DNA of 64,000 nucleotides from NCBI GenBank assembly GCA_032358165.1, contig JAALGY010000053.1, positions 186,001 through 250,000 of the forward strand, in the 5' to 3' direction. Of the stretch, positions 46,232 through 57,528 are shown piece by piece. The stretch's first letter is position 1; every line of letters starts with the position of its first letter. Origin of the DNA: Diplosphaera chodatii. Taxonomy: Eukaryota; Chlorophyta; Trebouxiophyceae; Prasiolales; Stichococcaceae. A program made the position numbers and the translations under genes. The notes below the pieces were generated by a model. That model saw only the letters and a list, made by a program, of their open reading frames with translations, did not search any database and was not told the origin of the DNA.

Positions 46232-49228
46232 TCAGAATCCGGCCAGCCAGACCGCCCGGTGCACAAAGGCCTCCAGGCGCACGCCCCCCGCCGCAGCAGC
46301 CGCCACAGCACGCCCGTTGGCTGTCAGCGTGAGCGCCTGTGGCACACGACGATCTGTGTGAATGACAGACGCACCAGGGCGGTAGCACAAAATCTTCAAG
46401 CTGCCTGCAACAGGGGTGATCATATGCACCTCACATGTAAGGTACACTGTTGTGACACACTGTGACGTTGTATCGCGCCGTCACCCTCAAGCCCAGCACT
46501 TGCCTTTGCGGCGTCGCCCACTGCAAAAACTGTCCTGGCATCGGCGCTGATGTGCTGGACCGGCATCAGCCGGCTGGCCGCCACATCCACCGTAACGGAT
46601 GCAGGTGGGACAGGCGGCAAGGCCGTGCTGTCAGGGTCCGACGCTGCCAAAGGCACTGAACGTGGTGCTGCAGGGGCTCTGCTGACTAGCTTCCCGGTGC
46701 TGCACCGGCTGCTGTCCGCACTGCTGCTGCAACGGCTACCGCCGCCAGTCAGATCGGTGGCCACATCGCCACCGCGGCCATCAGAAACTGTCCCTACTGG
46801 CGGCAGTGTGCCGCCGCCTCTGGAGAGGAGATGCACCGCCCAATCCTCCTGCCACAGGGCCGCCAACCTGCGCTGAGCCTGAGCACCTCCTGCACGTGCT
46901 GCGGCCCCGCCAGGGCTTAACGCCTCTGCCGGGTGACGTGACACCTGCTGAGCCGCCGCAGCTGCTGGATAACCGACTGCTGCAGCGGGCGGCTGTGCAC
47001 CACGAGATGCCTGTGTGGAGCTGCCGGCCTCGCCAGCTGCACCCTCTGCCGCGTGTGCTCCCCCTGGCTGACCCAGATCCGCTGCGGTGTCCGAGGCTGT
47101 GGCCGTCATCGCCGCCGGCTGGCCAGCGACCTCGATGGGGTCGATCAGGGGCCGCAGCCGGGCCCACCGCGCCCGCTCCCGCGGCCCGCCGAGCTTGCGG
47201 ACCAGGGCCTCGAAGTGCTGCAGGGTGGGCGCCGCCGCCACCAGCCGCCGGCCGGCCAGCTGCGGCGCGAGGGAGAGGCACAGGGGCTCCGCCTGCTCCG
47301 CAGCCAGGCACTCCTGCGATGCAGCTGGTGCCGTCGGTCCCGCTCATCTTGACAGCGTGCCGGCAGACGGCATCCAGCCGCCCGTCGATGCACGATGCGC
47401 AGCTGCCATGCAAGCAGCGAGCGACCAGAGCGATGGTGAACGTGGTATTGTCGGTAGGGACGACGAGTGGCACCGTCGGTAGGGACGAAAATGCAAAGCC
47501 AGCTCTGCGCGCATCGCGCAGCGCTTGGTTTGGTGACCGAGCAGCAGCCAACTGGGCAGCGGCACAACAGCAAAGTGGGCAGCGGCGCACCCGCCAGTGC
47601 GGGGTGCGGGCGGCCCAGGCGCGCAGGTCCGGCCGCCCCGGGTCCGCATTGGTGACCTCCGACACCAGGGCGCACAACGTCGTCACGTCCGCGTTGGCGG
47701 CGCCAGGCGGCGGCGGCAGCGGCGGCAGCTGCTCAGCCGTGACAGGGCCCGGGCCTGCAGTGTGCCGAGGCAACTTCCGTCTGGGTCCACGCGAAGCAGG
47801 TGCCACCGTATTGACCAGCGGCCGCGATGGTCACAAAGCAGACCCGTGCCTCAGCACAGGTGCCTGCAAGCCAGCTGACACATGCAGCGTCACGAAGGTA
47901 CCGTATGTTTACTGACCTGTGACGGTGATGCCCATGCCCTGCAGCTCGGCGGCCACGTCGGCGCTGGCGCCGCCCGCGAAGTGGAACACGACTGCGGGTG
48001 GCATCCAGCGGAGCTGGTTGCACGGCGCGCTCGCGACCGCCAGCTGCTCGATGGCCTGCTGCTTCAGGCCTGTGTCCGGCAGACAAGGCATGTACGAGGC
48101 ATCTGTGATGACTCGGTCCAGCAGCACACCATCCATGACTGCAGGACACCTGTCCCGCCTCTGGGTCTGCCTGCAATGCTGAAAGAGTGTATGGCTTTGT
48201 TCACCTATGAGGTCAAAATGGGATGCACTCCTCACCTTTGTTGTGCCCAGCGCTGCCGAGCCAGTGCGTGGAGTGCACGCCAAACGGCCCGTGGCTTTTG
48301 ACCTCCACCCACGCGTGCCCCTGCTGCGCGATCACATCCACCTCGCAGCTGGCAGTGGAGCCATCCAGACCAACCCCCTGCTCTGCACCTGCATTGCCGC
48401 GGCAAATGTTGTGAGAAATAGACATGTGGAGCTGGGTCGCTGTAGTCTTTGTTTGCCAACCAGTGCCACCAACAGTGCTCAAATGGCACTACGTCTCTAC
48501 AGAGGGGGGCCAAAAACATGCTGCACCTGCTGCCCGCTGCAGGGGTGCTGCCCAAAAGCGGCGGGACACCGCTGTGACCCCCAGCGCCGACTCGGCAACG
48601 TCCAGCTCAGCCCCCAAGCCCTGCGCGTTGTTGGCCACCCCCTGCAGAGACAGAAAACCATGCTCCTGCAGTCTATACATGCAGCGGGCCTGCACGGTAG
48701 GTATATCACCGCAGTGCAATGCTCAACTCACCTGCAGCTGTGCGCAAGCGTTCAGCGGCTGGCATGTGCCGAGTGCAGCACCACTGATGCCGCTGCAGAA
48801 GCCGCACGACTGGCCTGCATCGCCACATGCGCTGCCCAAGCCTGCCGCCAGCTTGCGGAGGAAGTTCAGCTGCATCGCCACATGATTGTGCGAATCGTCA
48901 GATGGTTTCTTGACACTGTTTTGCTTGATGCTCCAGAGATACACAATATGATGCTCCCGGTTTATAAAGCCCCTGCCGCATGTGCTGTTGTCATGCATTG
49001 TGGGCCTACCTCCTTCTGCAGCCGCCGCCGCATCTGGCCCAGGCCCACGATATGGGGCTGCTTGGCGCGCAGCCGCTGGCAGCGCGCCAGCAGTGCCTCC
49101 AGGGTTTGATCCAGATCCGCCGGCTGCAGCGCATCCCTGTCTGCTGGCGCATTTGGCAGGGGCGGCGCTGCGATGGCCGCCGGCAGCTCTGCTGAGCGCT
49201 CCAGCGTTGCTGCCGAGCCATACAGCAT
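46232..49228 (-). CDS. DUF1308 / UPF0415 (C7orf25-like) protein
   Basis: Eight exons close to 641 residues: 49228-49010, 48869-48732, 48641-48527, 48388-48236, 48138-47917, 47754-47591, 47313-46504, 46336-46232. The match to the family is clear in CEVDVIAQQGHAWVEVKSH, LQGMGITVTGPGP, ADVTTLCALVSEVTN and the ending VFAVGDAAKALTLTANGRAV. Family members are conserved eukaryotic proteins of poorly known function; the C-terminal part is often described as PIN-like. The 810-nt seventh exon carries a long Ala/Gly/Ser-rich insert between the DUF1308 core and the GDAAK segment. That exon leaves through a GC donor (AAG|GCAAGT at 46503), and only this splice restores the family ending. The start ATG was chosen as the first in a frame open through the first exon. 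Confidence 0.85.
46504..46504 (-). other. GC-type 5' splice site in the DUF1308 gene
   Basis: The exon ends GCAAAG and the intron begins GCAAGT. Joining to GCGCTCACG at 46336 recreates the family ending GDAAK-ALTLTAN, strong support that this noncanonical donor is used. Confidence 0.85.
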
Positions 49229-49923
49229 GGCAAGGTACGTCGCTGTAAGGGCATGTGCGCGCTGGCAGCGCTTTGATGCATGCTCAGATGATGTTGGCCA
49301 GAGCCTGTTGGCTGCATGCCGTGGGTTCAGTGTGCTGCCATCAACCCGGCGTGTGCAGGTTGTGCATGACGCTGCACAACGATGCGCAAAATTTGAACGT
49401 GCTCTGATCAGCTTGAATGCTGCCAGTATGTCAGGCGTGGTGGAAAGCTGCACGGTTGTTGGTCACTTGGCAGCAACCCGGTGCATGCTCAATGTGCCTT
49501 GATCTTGAGAGCAGCTGTGTGCCTAGCAACACAGGCAAAGTGTGACGTCTAACGGCACGACCAGGTTATCAAAGCGCGACGCACTTCAATACACCTGAAA
49601 ATTGCTTCTGCCGGTGTGCATGGTGCTGAGCTGCTGACCAAGACCTGCGATGTCAGCACGCACAGCACGGTCCAACGTAGATCGGCCTTGCTGTCGCAAC
49701 CGCGTTTCCACATTTTCCATTGCAACATTACGATCTATCACAATATGGTGATGACGTTCAACCTGGGAGGCATCTGAAACGGCAAGTGCCGCTCCATGCT
49801 CGAGGCATAGCAGAACTGCGGCGCTGCTCTGCAGCAGCAGCAGCAGCAGCAGCAGGCGCGACAGATGACACACAGCCATCAGCACAGTTTCCTGGAAGCC
49901 TCCAGTGCTCTGGGTCTGAGGCC
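49229..49923. promoter_or_regulatory. Divergent promoter between the DUF1308 and EXO5 genes, with a CAG tract
   Basis: About 695 bp between two outward-facing starts. A CAG trinucleotide tract of about eight units lies at 49831-49855, in the likely 5' UTR of EXO5. No gene is seen. Confidence 0.45.
49831..49855 (+). repeat. CAG microsatellite
   Basis: About eight uninterrupted CAG units, about 70 bp upstream of the EXO5 start codon, probably within the 5' UTR. Confidence 0.8.
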
Positions 49924-52900
49924 ATGGCGGTCGAGTTCGAGGACGAGTTCATGGAGGATGCGGAGTTCGCAGCACTGGAAGCGGTGCGGGGATTTGATCG
50001 GCCACCCTGTTGTGCTGGCTGCATGCCTGAACGTAGCAGACAAGACCGCCCCTCTTGCTGCGAACGTTGCAACATGGTCCAGCTGACAGCTGATGGCCTG
50101 AAGAGACCTGCGGGCCATGGCAGGCCCTGCAGGCCGCTGAGGCGTCGCAGCAGCAGCTCGCGGGCGGCACAGGGGTCTTCATTGCGGACGGGCCCACAGC
50201 GCGGGCGACTTGTGTCGGAGCTGCAGCCCAGCAGAAGCACGTCGCGCAGCCGGCAGCTGGCGCCGCCGCCCGTCCGCTGCCGGGACCGGCCGGCGCATCC
50301 CCAGACTGCGCCACAGGCCGTGCCGCCGATGCAGCTCAGCTGCAGCCGCAGCCGCAGGCAGCGTCCGAACCGGGGCATCCTGCTGGCGCGACCCCTGCCC
50401 CTACAGGAGCGCAGCCAGCTGCATGGGGTGGCGCCAGAGCCTCTGGTGCAGCGTTGCGGGGCATGCCGGTGCCATCGGCTTCAATGCGGTCTGGCGAACC
50501 AGGTGAGGCGCCACACCAGAGTCCCGAGCTATTCTGATGTCTGTGCAGCCACCGCTTGTGATTTGACAGTCGGCCTGCAGTGCACCATGGCCAGCAGCAT
50601 GCGTATCGGTGGCGCGGCTGCACATGTCACGCAAGGGAGTTTCGTGTGCTAGCTGCAGCAGACCGGCGCTTGTCAGGCGCGTCGGTCGGCGGCGGGGCCG
50701 CGGGGCCGGGCAGCCAGGGGCGGGGTGCGGCCGCGTCCCCCGAGCAGCTGGCCGCTGAGCTGGCGACGGAACAGGCGCTCGCAGAGGCGCAGCGGGACGA
50801 AATCCCGCACCTCAGCCTGCAGGCGGGTGGTTTGAGCTGCAAGGTTTCTATGAAGTCATGCAGTGCAAATGTAACCAGGTGTCAGTTCCTGCCATGTTTG
50901 ATGATTGTGCTCCACACGAGCGCCCTTCACTGGGCGACTCGGGTGCCGACACCAACACCAGAGTGCTGAGGCTTGATCTCAAGTGCTTGGTCATGTGCAG
51001 CTGACTCCGACGGAGGTGGAGGATGGGAGCGCCCGGTCGCAGCCATCAGCGCAGCAGCAGCAGTCCCAGCAGCAGCAGACGCCACCTGCACAGCTGTCAG
51101 CAGCATCCGCGCAGCCGCCCCCAGCTGAGGCCCACCAAGCTACTACGCCGCCTGCCGCTCCCGCTGCCACCACCACCTCAGCGCAGTCAGCAGCGTCGGC
51201 TCGTGTGTGGACGCGCTCCCAGGCCAGAGCAGCCCAAGATGCTGGCGGCGCTGCGCAGCCGCCCCAGCAGCCGGGCTCGCAAACGGACCAGCAGAGCACA
51301 CCTTCGTCCGTGCGGCGGAAGCGGCGGCGGCGGCGGCAGGCGCAGGATGTTTCGCCAGCAGCGGCGGGCCCTGCGGAAAGGGCCCCTGCACCCCAGGTGC
51401 ATGAGGAGGCTGCGGCACAGCTGAAGACAGAAGCAGCAGCGAGTCCAGCAGCAGCAGCAGCGGCAGCGGCAGCAGCAGCCGATGCGGCACCATTGGTGGG
51501 TGACTCGCGGCATGAACAGCAGCACCAGCAGTCAGCAGCGCAGGATGAGGCTGATACAAAGGACGCCGTGCCGTCTGACAGGCAGCCGGATGGCAGTGTG
51601 GCAGCGGCTGAGGCACCGACATCACCCACGATCTCCCTGATCAGGGGTGCTGGTCGGCAGGTATGCACTGACAACAACAACAATGGTCTTGATGAGCGCC
51701 ATATAGGCTCCACAGGAGTTTGGGCATGATTGTCTGCCAGGGCAGCCGCTTTCTGGTTGGTGAGTGGTCCGCTGCTCTCAGGACTAAGGACTTTTTCGTC
51801 CAGCTAGTCTTATCCCGATGTACATCTGGTCTACTCCGTCGTGCATGACCCAACAGATGCTGCTGGCGCCAAACCCTGCCAAGCCGCCGGACCCCGAAAA
51901 GCCAAAGCCCGAGGCCAAGCCCAAGGGCAGGCGGCGCGGCAGGCGCGGCAGTAGGGGGCGGCGCAGCGGCGCCGAGCCAGCGGCGCCGGACCAGCTGGCG
52001 ATGCAGCCGCTACCAGGTATGTCTCGGCATCTTCACTTGCTGGAGACAAAGTACGGTGTTTCTGCCAGAGTGAGCGGCTTGTGAGCTGACACCACATTTG
52101 CAACTACTGGGTACTGCGCGTTCTGGTGCCGTTGAGCACATGCGACTGCAGGGCGACCAGTGTGGTGCACAACCAGCTTTGACCCCACTGTAAGCCCGCC
52201 TGCTGCTCAGGTGCGCCCGGCGACGCGGCAGCCGCCGCAGCGCAGCCGCGGACCCCGCAGCTGCCGGACCTGGAGGACTTCGGGCTGCCCAAGGACCGCC
52301 TGAAGTGTGCAGGACGACTTGCTGATCATCAGCTAGAATGTGTACTCCAAGTGCACGAATCATCTGTCAGGAGGCCTTTCGTGACCCATGATCAAGGAGT
52401 GGCTCAAGGCTGCTGGTGTGGTGGTCCAGGGCGTACCGCCGCCGCGGGCTGGCGGTGACCGACCTGACCGCGTCCGAGTGGTGCCAGCAGCAGGTGGCCT
52501 TCACCCTCAGCGCCAGGATCCCCCGGGTGCGACACAATCCCTTCAACCTGTGTGCTGGCGCCTCCGTGAAAGATGTTGCATGGGCACCTACTTTGCCGCA
52601 GCTCGCTGCGGCACTCGTTCAAGCACGCGCCTCGCAAGCCCGACACGCGAGGGGGTTGTGAGGATGGTGGCGGTGTCTCCAGGAGCAGCTGGAGACGGAG
52701 GCCATGCGCATCGGCAGCCGCATCCACGCGGAGCTGGAGGCGCAGACGACGCGGCTGGTGGAGGTGCACGTGGACACGTGGCAGGACTTCTGGGCGGTGA
52801 GCGGCCGAGAAACGAACCCTGCACAGTCTGGCACCGCACGAACCGTTATCAGCTGCACCCTCCGGTGGCCAGAGATCAGCCTGCAGGTCGTTGCCAGCGC

Positions 52901-54768
52901 AGAAACAGGCTACAGACACGTTGGCCGTAGTCTTCAGGCTGCCGATGGGAACTTAGCAGCAGCAGGCTATTCTGAGTCAAGGGACTGATGTGCGAAGCGA
53001 CAAGTGGCCAGTGGGGGTGCTGCTGCAGGTGCGGCTGCTGAACAGCGTGGCGGGGCTGCGCCAGCTGGCGGCGGAGGGCCTCACCCGTGAGGTGTACGTC
53101 TTCGGCCTGGTCCAGGTGAGCATGCACCTCATGAGCATCCATGCGGACGTCTGCCACATGTCGAGGAACGTACTGTACTGTCAAATCTGCTTGGCATTTG
53201 GCTCGCCCCGTGGCCGCGTCGCGAGTGTGCCGTCTCATGTGCCCACTCAAAGGGGGCTGCACACTTCGATGGCCGGGGCGCTGCAGCGGTGTCGCCCCGC
53301 CCTGCAGGGCCGCTGGGTGCGCGGCATCATCGACCAGCTGCAGCGGGGCGCGGACGGCCGGCTGCAGGTGGTGGAGCACAAAACGCGCTCCCGCCCCACG
53401 CTGCCGCGGCCCGCCCAGGTGAAGCCCTGCTCTGCAGAGTAGCTGCAAGATGGCTCGATTGTATGAGCGCTGACCTGGCCTCACCACAGAGGCTGCTCCT
53501 GCTGACAACCAGCAGCGGCACAGTCTGCCGGCGTCGCGTGCCCCCAAGCACAGGGTGGTTTGGTGCACACTGCGCCTCTGTGGTGCAGTACCACCTGGCA
53601 GTACAGCTCATCAGTGTGTGAACTCGTGTGCATGCTGCCGGGGCCTGGAACGTACTCACGGGGTCTGGTGCGCAGGTGCGGGCTACCGAGATGCAGGTGG
53701 CCCTGTACCGCCACATGCTGGTCAGCCTGGCGCGCCTGTCAGACGAGCAGGTGTGCTTCCAAGATTGCCAGAAGTCTGCCATACACTCCCCTGACGAAGG
53801 CCATTCCGCAAAGTTGTTGCATGAGCATAGATCCTGCATGAACTCTGTTGGAGGGCAACAAGCACTCACGGTTGGCCGCTGCAGCCGCCAGCATGCCGAC
53901 CGGGGCCATGCACCGATAGCACCGCTTGCGCTGACGAATGCACCGTGCATGCTGCGCAGCTGGACGGGTTCCTGGAGGACATGCTGCGCGTGGACAGCCG
54001 CGCGGCGCTGTCGCCCGCCGTCACGCAGCACGGGGTTGCGATGGCGGGGCAGCCGGTGGCGAGTGCGCACGAGGCGGCGGCGCTGCTGCGCGCTGCCGCT
54101 GCGGTAAGTTTCCTGGACACTGCTCTTGTTCCTGGCTGTGGAGTAACTGTCGGGCTGCAACAAGCAGCGTCAACAAGTGCCTTGAGGAGCTGTCGGCGCG
54201 GCAGTCCTGCTGGGGTTGTGCAGCTGCACAGTGTCTGCCGCGGCACATGCATGTGGCACACGCTTGCATGCTTTGTTCATTATAGACAGCGAGAGAATCA
54301 GGCCATCAGCAAAACTATGTAAGGCAGCAGCCCCTGCGGTGTAGTGCTGAACACAACGTGACTTCCCTTCGATGCAGGGCATCCCGCACGGCGACGACAG
54401 CCAGGCAGAAGCCGCCATGTTTGTGCGATACTGGTGGCAGGTGCTCGCCACCTCACCTCAGTTGTGATGTGAACCTGTACATGCCACAGTCCGGCGTGTT
54501 TTGACCTTGCGAAACTTGCTGTTGGGGTGAGTGCGACATGATGGTGCCTTCTGACGCGTGGCAGGGCGACGGCGAGATGTTTGCGGAGGTGGCGGTGGAC
54601 AGCGGGGTGCCGTGGCTGACGGAGGCCCTGGAGCGCCACCTCGGCTTCTGGACGGGCGCGGCGCCGCCGGCTGCCGTCTGTCGCGACGACGCCTGGAAGT
54701 GCGGCTACTGCGCCTTCCGGGACCGCTGCCAGGCGGGCGTGTTCTACACGCGGCAGCGGCTGTGCTGA
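49924..54768 (+). CDS. EXO5: Exonuclease V (EXO5), iron-sulfur PD-(D/E)XK nuclease
   Basis: Thirteen exons close to 788 residues: 49924-49983, 50124-50502, 50662-50843, 51001-51660, 51857-52016, 52211-52304, 52430-52526, 52683-52796, 53029-53115, 53308-53418, 53676-53750, 53960-54103, 54565-54768. EXO5 is a single-strand DNA exonuclease in mitochondrial or nuclear DNA maintenance. The nuclease core shows Asp620 in VRGIIDQL and Glu634/Lys636 in VVEHKTR. The [4Fe-4S] cysteines are Cys530 (ASEWCQQQ) and Cys767, Cys770, Cys776 (KCGYCAFRDRC). Helices AMRIGSRIHAELEAQT and ATEMQVALYRHMLVSLA fit the family. The N-terminal 500 residues are Ala/Gln/Pro-rich and atypical; the core alone is about 280 residues. 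A basic stretch (KGRRRGRRGSRGRR) precedes the core. No clear organelle presequence is present. Confidence 0.93.
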
Positions 54769-55403
54769 TGGCGCGCTGTGCATTGTGGCGGCGGCAGCAG
54801 CAGCGGAGCACAGCCAGTCGGGTCGGCCCTGATATTAGCAGCTGGCAGCAGCAGGTTATACGGAATGAGAATTTTCTCGGCATGTGACCGGTCAGACGTT
54901 GTGGTTGAGATGCAGTTGAATCAACTGCAGCGGCGATGTGCGTGCATCCTGTCATCGCGCACATCAGCATGGTTTCCTGTGGGTTTGGTTTGACAACTTG
55001 CCAACGAGCACAAGGTAAAGAGAGCCTTTCGCGAGCTAGTTGCTGGTTTCTTGCATATGCTACTGAGCACTCAATGACCCTGCCCTTCCCCTGGAGTCCC
55101 AGTGACGGGTCACCAGAGTCGACTGCTGAGTTGGGTCCTCGGCAATCTGGTATCACGTGCGATCTCTCCTGAGCAGGCGAAACATCCGATGCACAGGTTG
55201 CAGACTCCCTCGCATCCCGACGCACTGAACCGCAAGAACCTGTGGCGCTTCTATCCGTGAACACCCAGTCGGTCACCTGCCGCGGAGGCGTCCCCTGCCA
55301 CAGTGCATGACTCGCGCTTCGCGGCATCCCTTTCCGAAAACCAGCGGCGGCACCGCCTGTGTCGTCAAGTGTGAGTGGCGCTCAGCAGGAACCAACTGTG
55401 AAC
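54769..55403. other. EXO5 3' region and promoter of the first F-box gene
   Basis: About 635 bp on the same strand between two genes. No protein-like frame or recognisable element is seen. Confidence 0.4.
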
Positions 55404-56827
55404 ATGGACATGTCCGCTCAGCCGCCTTGGGACCTGCTGCCAGACGACGTCTGGCAGCACATCATTGGATACCTCGACACCTGCGACAAGCTGGTGAGCG
55501 ACCATGGTTCCGCGGCAGGGCTGGCGCATCGTGCAAGGCGTGTTATACATGGATTTTGCTGTCTGGCATTCCTGCGTGCGACGGTGGCGCAGGCACTAGA
55601 CTGTATCTGGAGCTGACCTGCTAATATGCTCTATTTCTCTGCAGAGCCTAACACGGACCAGCCGGCAGTCCCATCGACTGCTCTCTTCCCCGCTCAGCAA
55701 GAGTACATGGGGCCGGCTGGAGCTGACAGCTGAGCCCCAGGCTGAGGATGAACGGCGCCTGTGCGCTTGGGTTCAGCAACGTGCCAAAGGTTGGTCCTGA
55801 AATGGCGCAGCAGTCTTGTGGCCCTGCGCCTGCTCTTCAGTGTCTCACAATGCCTGCAAGCACTCCCAGATGTCACCTGCCGATGAGTAACTGGCGCTGA
55901 ATGAGTATGCCGCACTGCGCTGCAGGCATCAGCGCAGTCTGGTACGATCCAGACAATCGCGGCGGTACACCCGACTCCCCGACGCCGCCAAATCTGTGGC
56001 ATGCGCTCGTGTCGTCGACAGCCGGCACAGACATCCGCCTGCGGCTGACCAGCGGCTGGGCGGCAAGTGCCCTGTTTCATCCACGCAACGGGAGTGAGCT
56101 GGTGCAGCGGCTGACAGCGCTGGATATATGCGCCTACAGCAGGGCGGACATCGCAGTCGTGCACAGACTGGCGGCGCTGCGCCACCTGCAGCTCAAAGGC
56201 CAGGGTGCCGACAGTGACCACTGGCCGCCGAGGGCTGCGGACGGCACGCCCTGGGACTTCCAGCTGGTCAAACTGTGCACCCTTGCGCTGTACAACATCC
56301 CCCCAGAAGCCATCCTGCTCCCCGGCTCAGCTGCCAGCCTGCCGCAGCTGCACACAGTGCACCTGCACAAGTGCAGCGTGCCAGGCAACGTGCTCCCAGC
56401 GGAGCTCCTGCGGCTGCAGTCCCTCAGCCGACTGGTGCTCGTGTGGGTCCCGCGGCTGCGCGTGATGCCGGATCTGCGCAGGCTGCCGGCGCTGCGCGCC
56501 CTGCTCATAAGCAATGGGTGGGGCGGCACCGAGCCGCGCCTGGACGCCAGCGCTGACCCATTCAGGGGCGCAATGGGGCTCACGCAGCTGGTCCTACACT
56601 CCGTCGAGTTGGTCCCACACAGGCTGGCCGTGGCGATTGAGCAGCTGCCAGATCTGAAAGTGCTGGGGCTGGAAGATCGGGCACTTGAGCTGAGAACCCT
56701 TTGGGCTGACAAATTGCGGGCCCGGATGCGTGGTCGATGCCGTGTACGGCCAGCATCGGACTTCATATATCTGGAGGCACCAACGTGTGTGGTGGGTGAT
56801 AAGTGGCCCGACGACGTTGACTGGTAA
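55404..56827 (+). CDS. F-box/leucine-rich-repeat protein, array copy 1
   Basis: Three exons, 55404-55493, 55645-55789 and 55926-56827, close to 378 residues. The N-terminal F-box is PPWDLLPDDVWQHIIGYLD, which would bind Skp1 in an SCF ubiquitin ligase. The large third exon holds irregular leucine-rich repeats (LVQRLTALDIC, LAALRHLQL, LLRLQSLSRLVLVWVPRLRV, LPALRALLIS, GLTQLVLHSVEL, LPDLKVLGLED), the likely substrate-binding surface. It ends in a short conserved tail, DKWPDDVDW. The start was set at the ATG preceding the F-box (MDMSAQPPWD). It shares exon structure and sequence with the next two genes. Confidence 0.88.
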
Positions 56828-57528
56828 TGAGACACCTCAGGCACTCCGCTTAGGATGTGTGTTTGTTTCAGCAGCTGCACTTGATACCACGACTTTGGAA
56901 TCTGTTTTGCGTTGATCGGACAAGCAGAGAGGCCTCATGTACGAATGTTTGCAATCACCCTTGTCGGTCAACTAACACGAACCTCTAGCAGCATCGCGAA
57001 CGCACTGGCGCCCGCGTTGACTCCAGACTCGGCCTGCGGCATGCATGGGAGGGTGGGAAAATGAATATCAGGCTTGGGCTCGTTGCATGCCGACATGTCT
57101 TGTGCAGACATGTGTGCCTGACGAGCCGCCACAAGACAGTGACAACGTGACATGCTCGAGGACCCTGCCCCTCGCCAACAGGGGTCATGTGTAGCAGCAA
57201 ACAGCAACAGGGGTGATGTGCAGCCAAGTGCACGTGTGCATTGTCAACTGCACGTGACCGTCTTGACTGCAGGCGGATTATTCGATGCGATGCAACAGCT
57301 TCAGAGGCCCTCGCTCGCCCTCCACACATCGAAGCAGTTGCTTGTTACGGTCCTATCAGCCAACCATCGAGCAAATATTCTCCTTCAGATGGGTTCACGT
57401 GCAGCAGGGATTGGCACCTCTGCACGGTCTTACACATCAATCAGTAGATTGCAACGAGGGCAACGATCATGAGGCCCCAGCACCACTTGTGAAGTGAGTG
57501 CCAGCACCGGGTAATGGTTGGGCCCAAC
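56828..57528. other. Spacer between F-box copies 1 and 2, containing duplicated block A
   Basis: About 700 bp. The segment 56981-57350 is repeated in the next spacer. No coding potential is conserved between the two copies, because small indels change the frame. Confidence 0.6.
56981..57350 (+). repeat. Duplicated spacer block, copy 1
   Basis: Closely similar to 59131-59488 with scattered substitutions and small indels. Shared landmarks are GCATGCATGGGAGGGTGGG, CATGCCGACATGTCTTGTGC, TGAGCCGCCACAAGACAG (copy 2 form) and GGATTATTCGATGCGATGCA. It marks the repeated unit of the F-box array. Confidence 0.85.

Noticed and set aside
46806..47915. Plus-strand frame of 369 codons
   Set aside because: It lies opposite the DUF1308 gene exons, has Arg/Pro-rich anti-sense composition and crosses proven introns of that gene.
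50991..51713. Long minus-strand frame of 240 codons opposite EXO5
   Set aside because: The complement of Ala/Gln-rich plus-strand coding sequence stays open by composition. The plus frame joins in phase to the nuclease exons.
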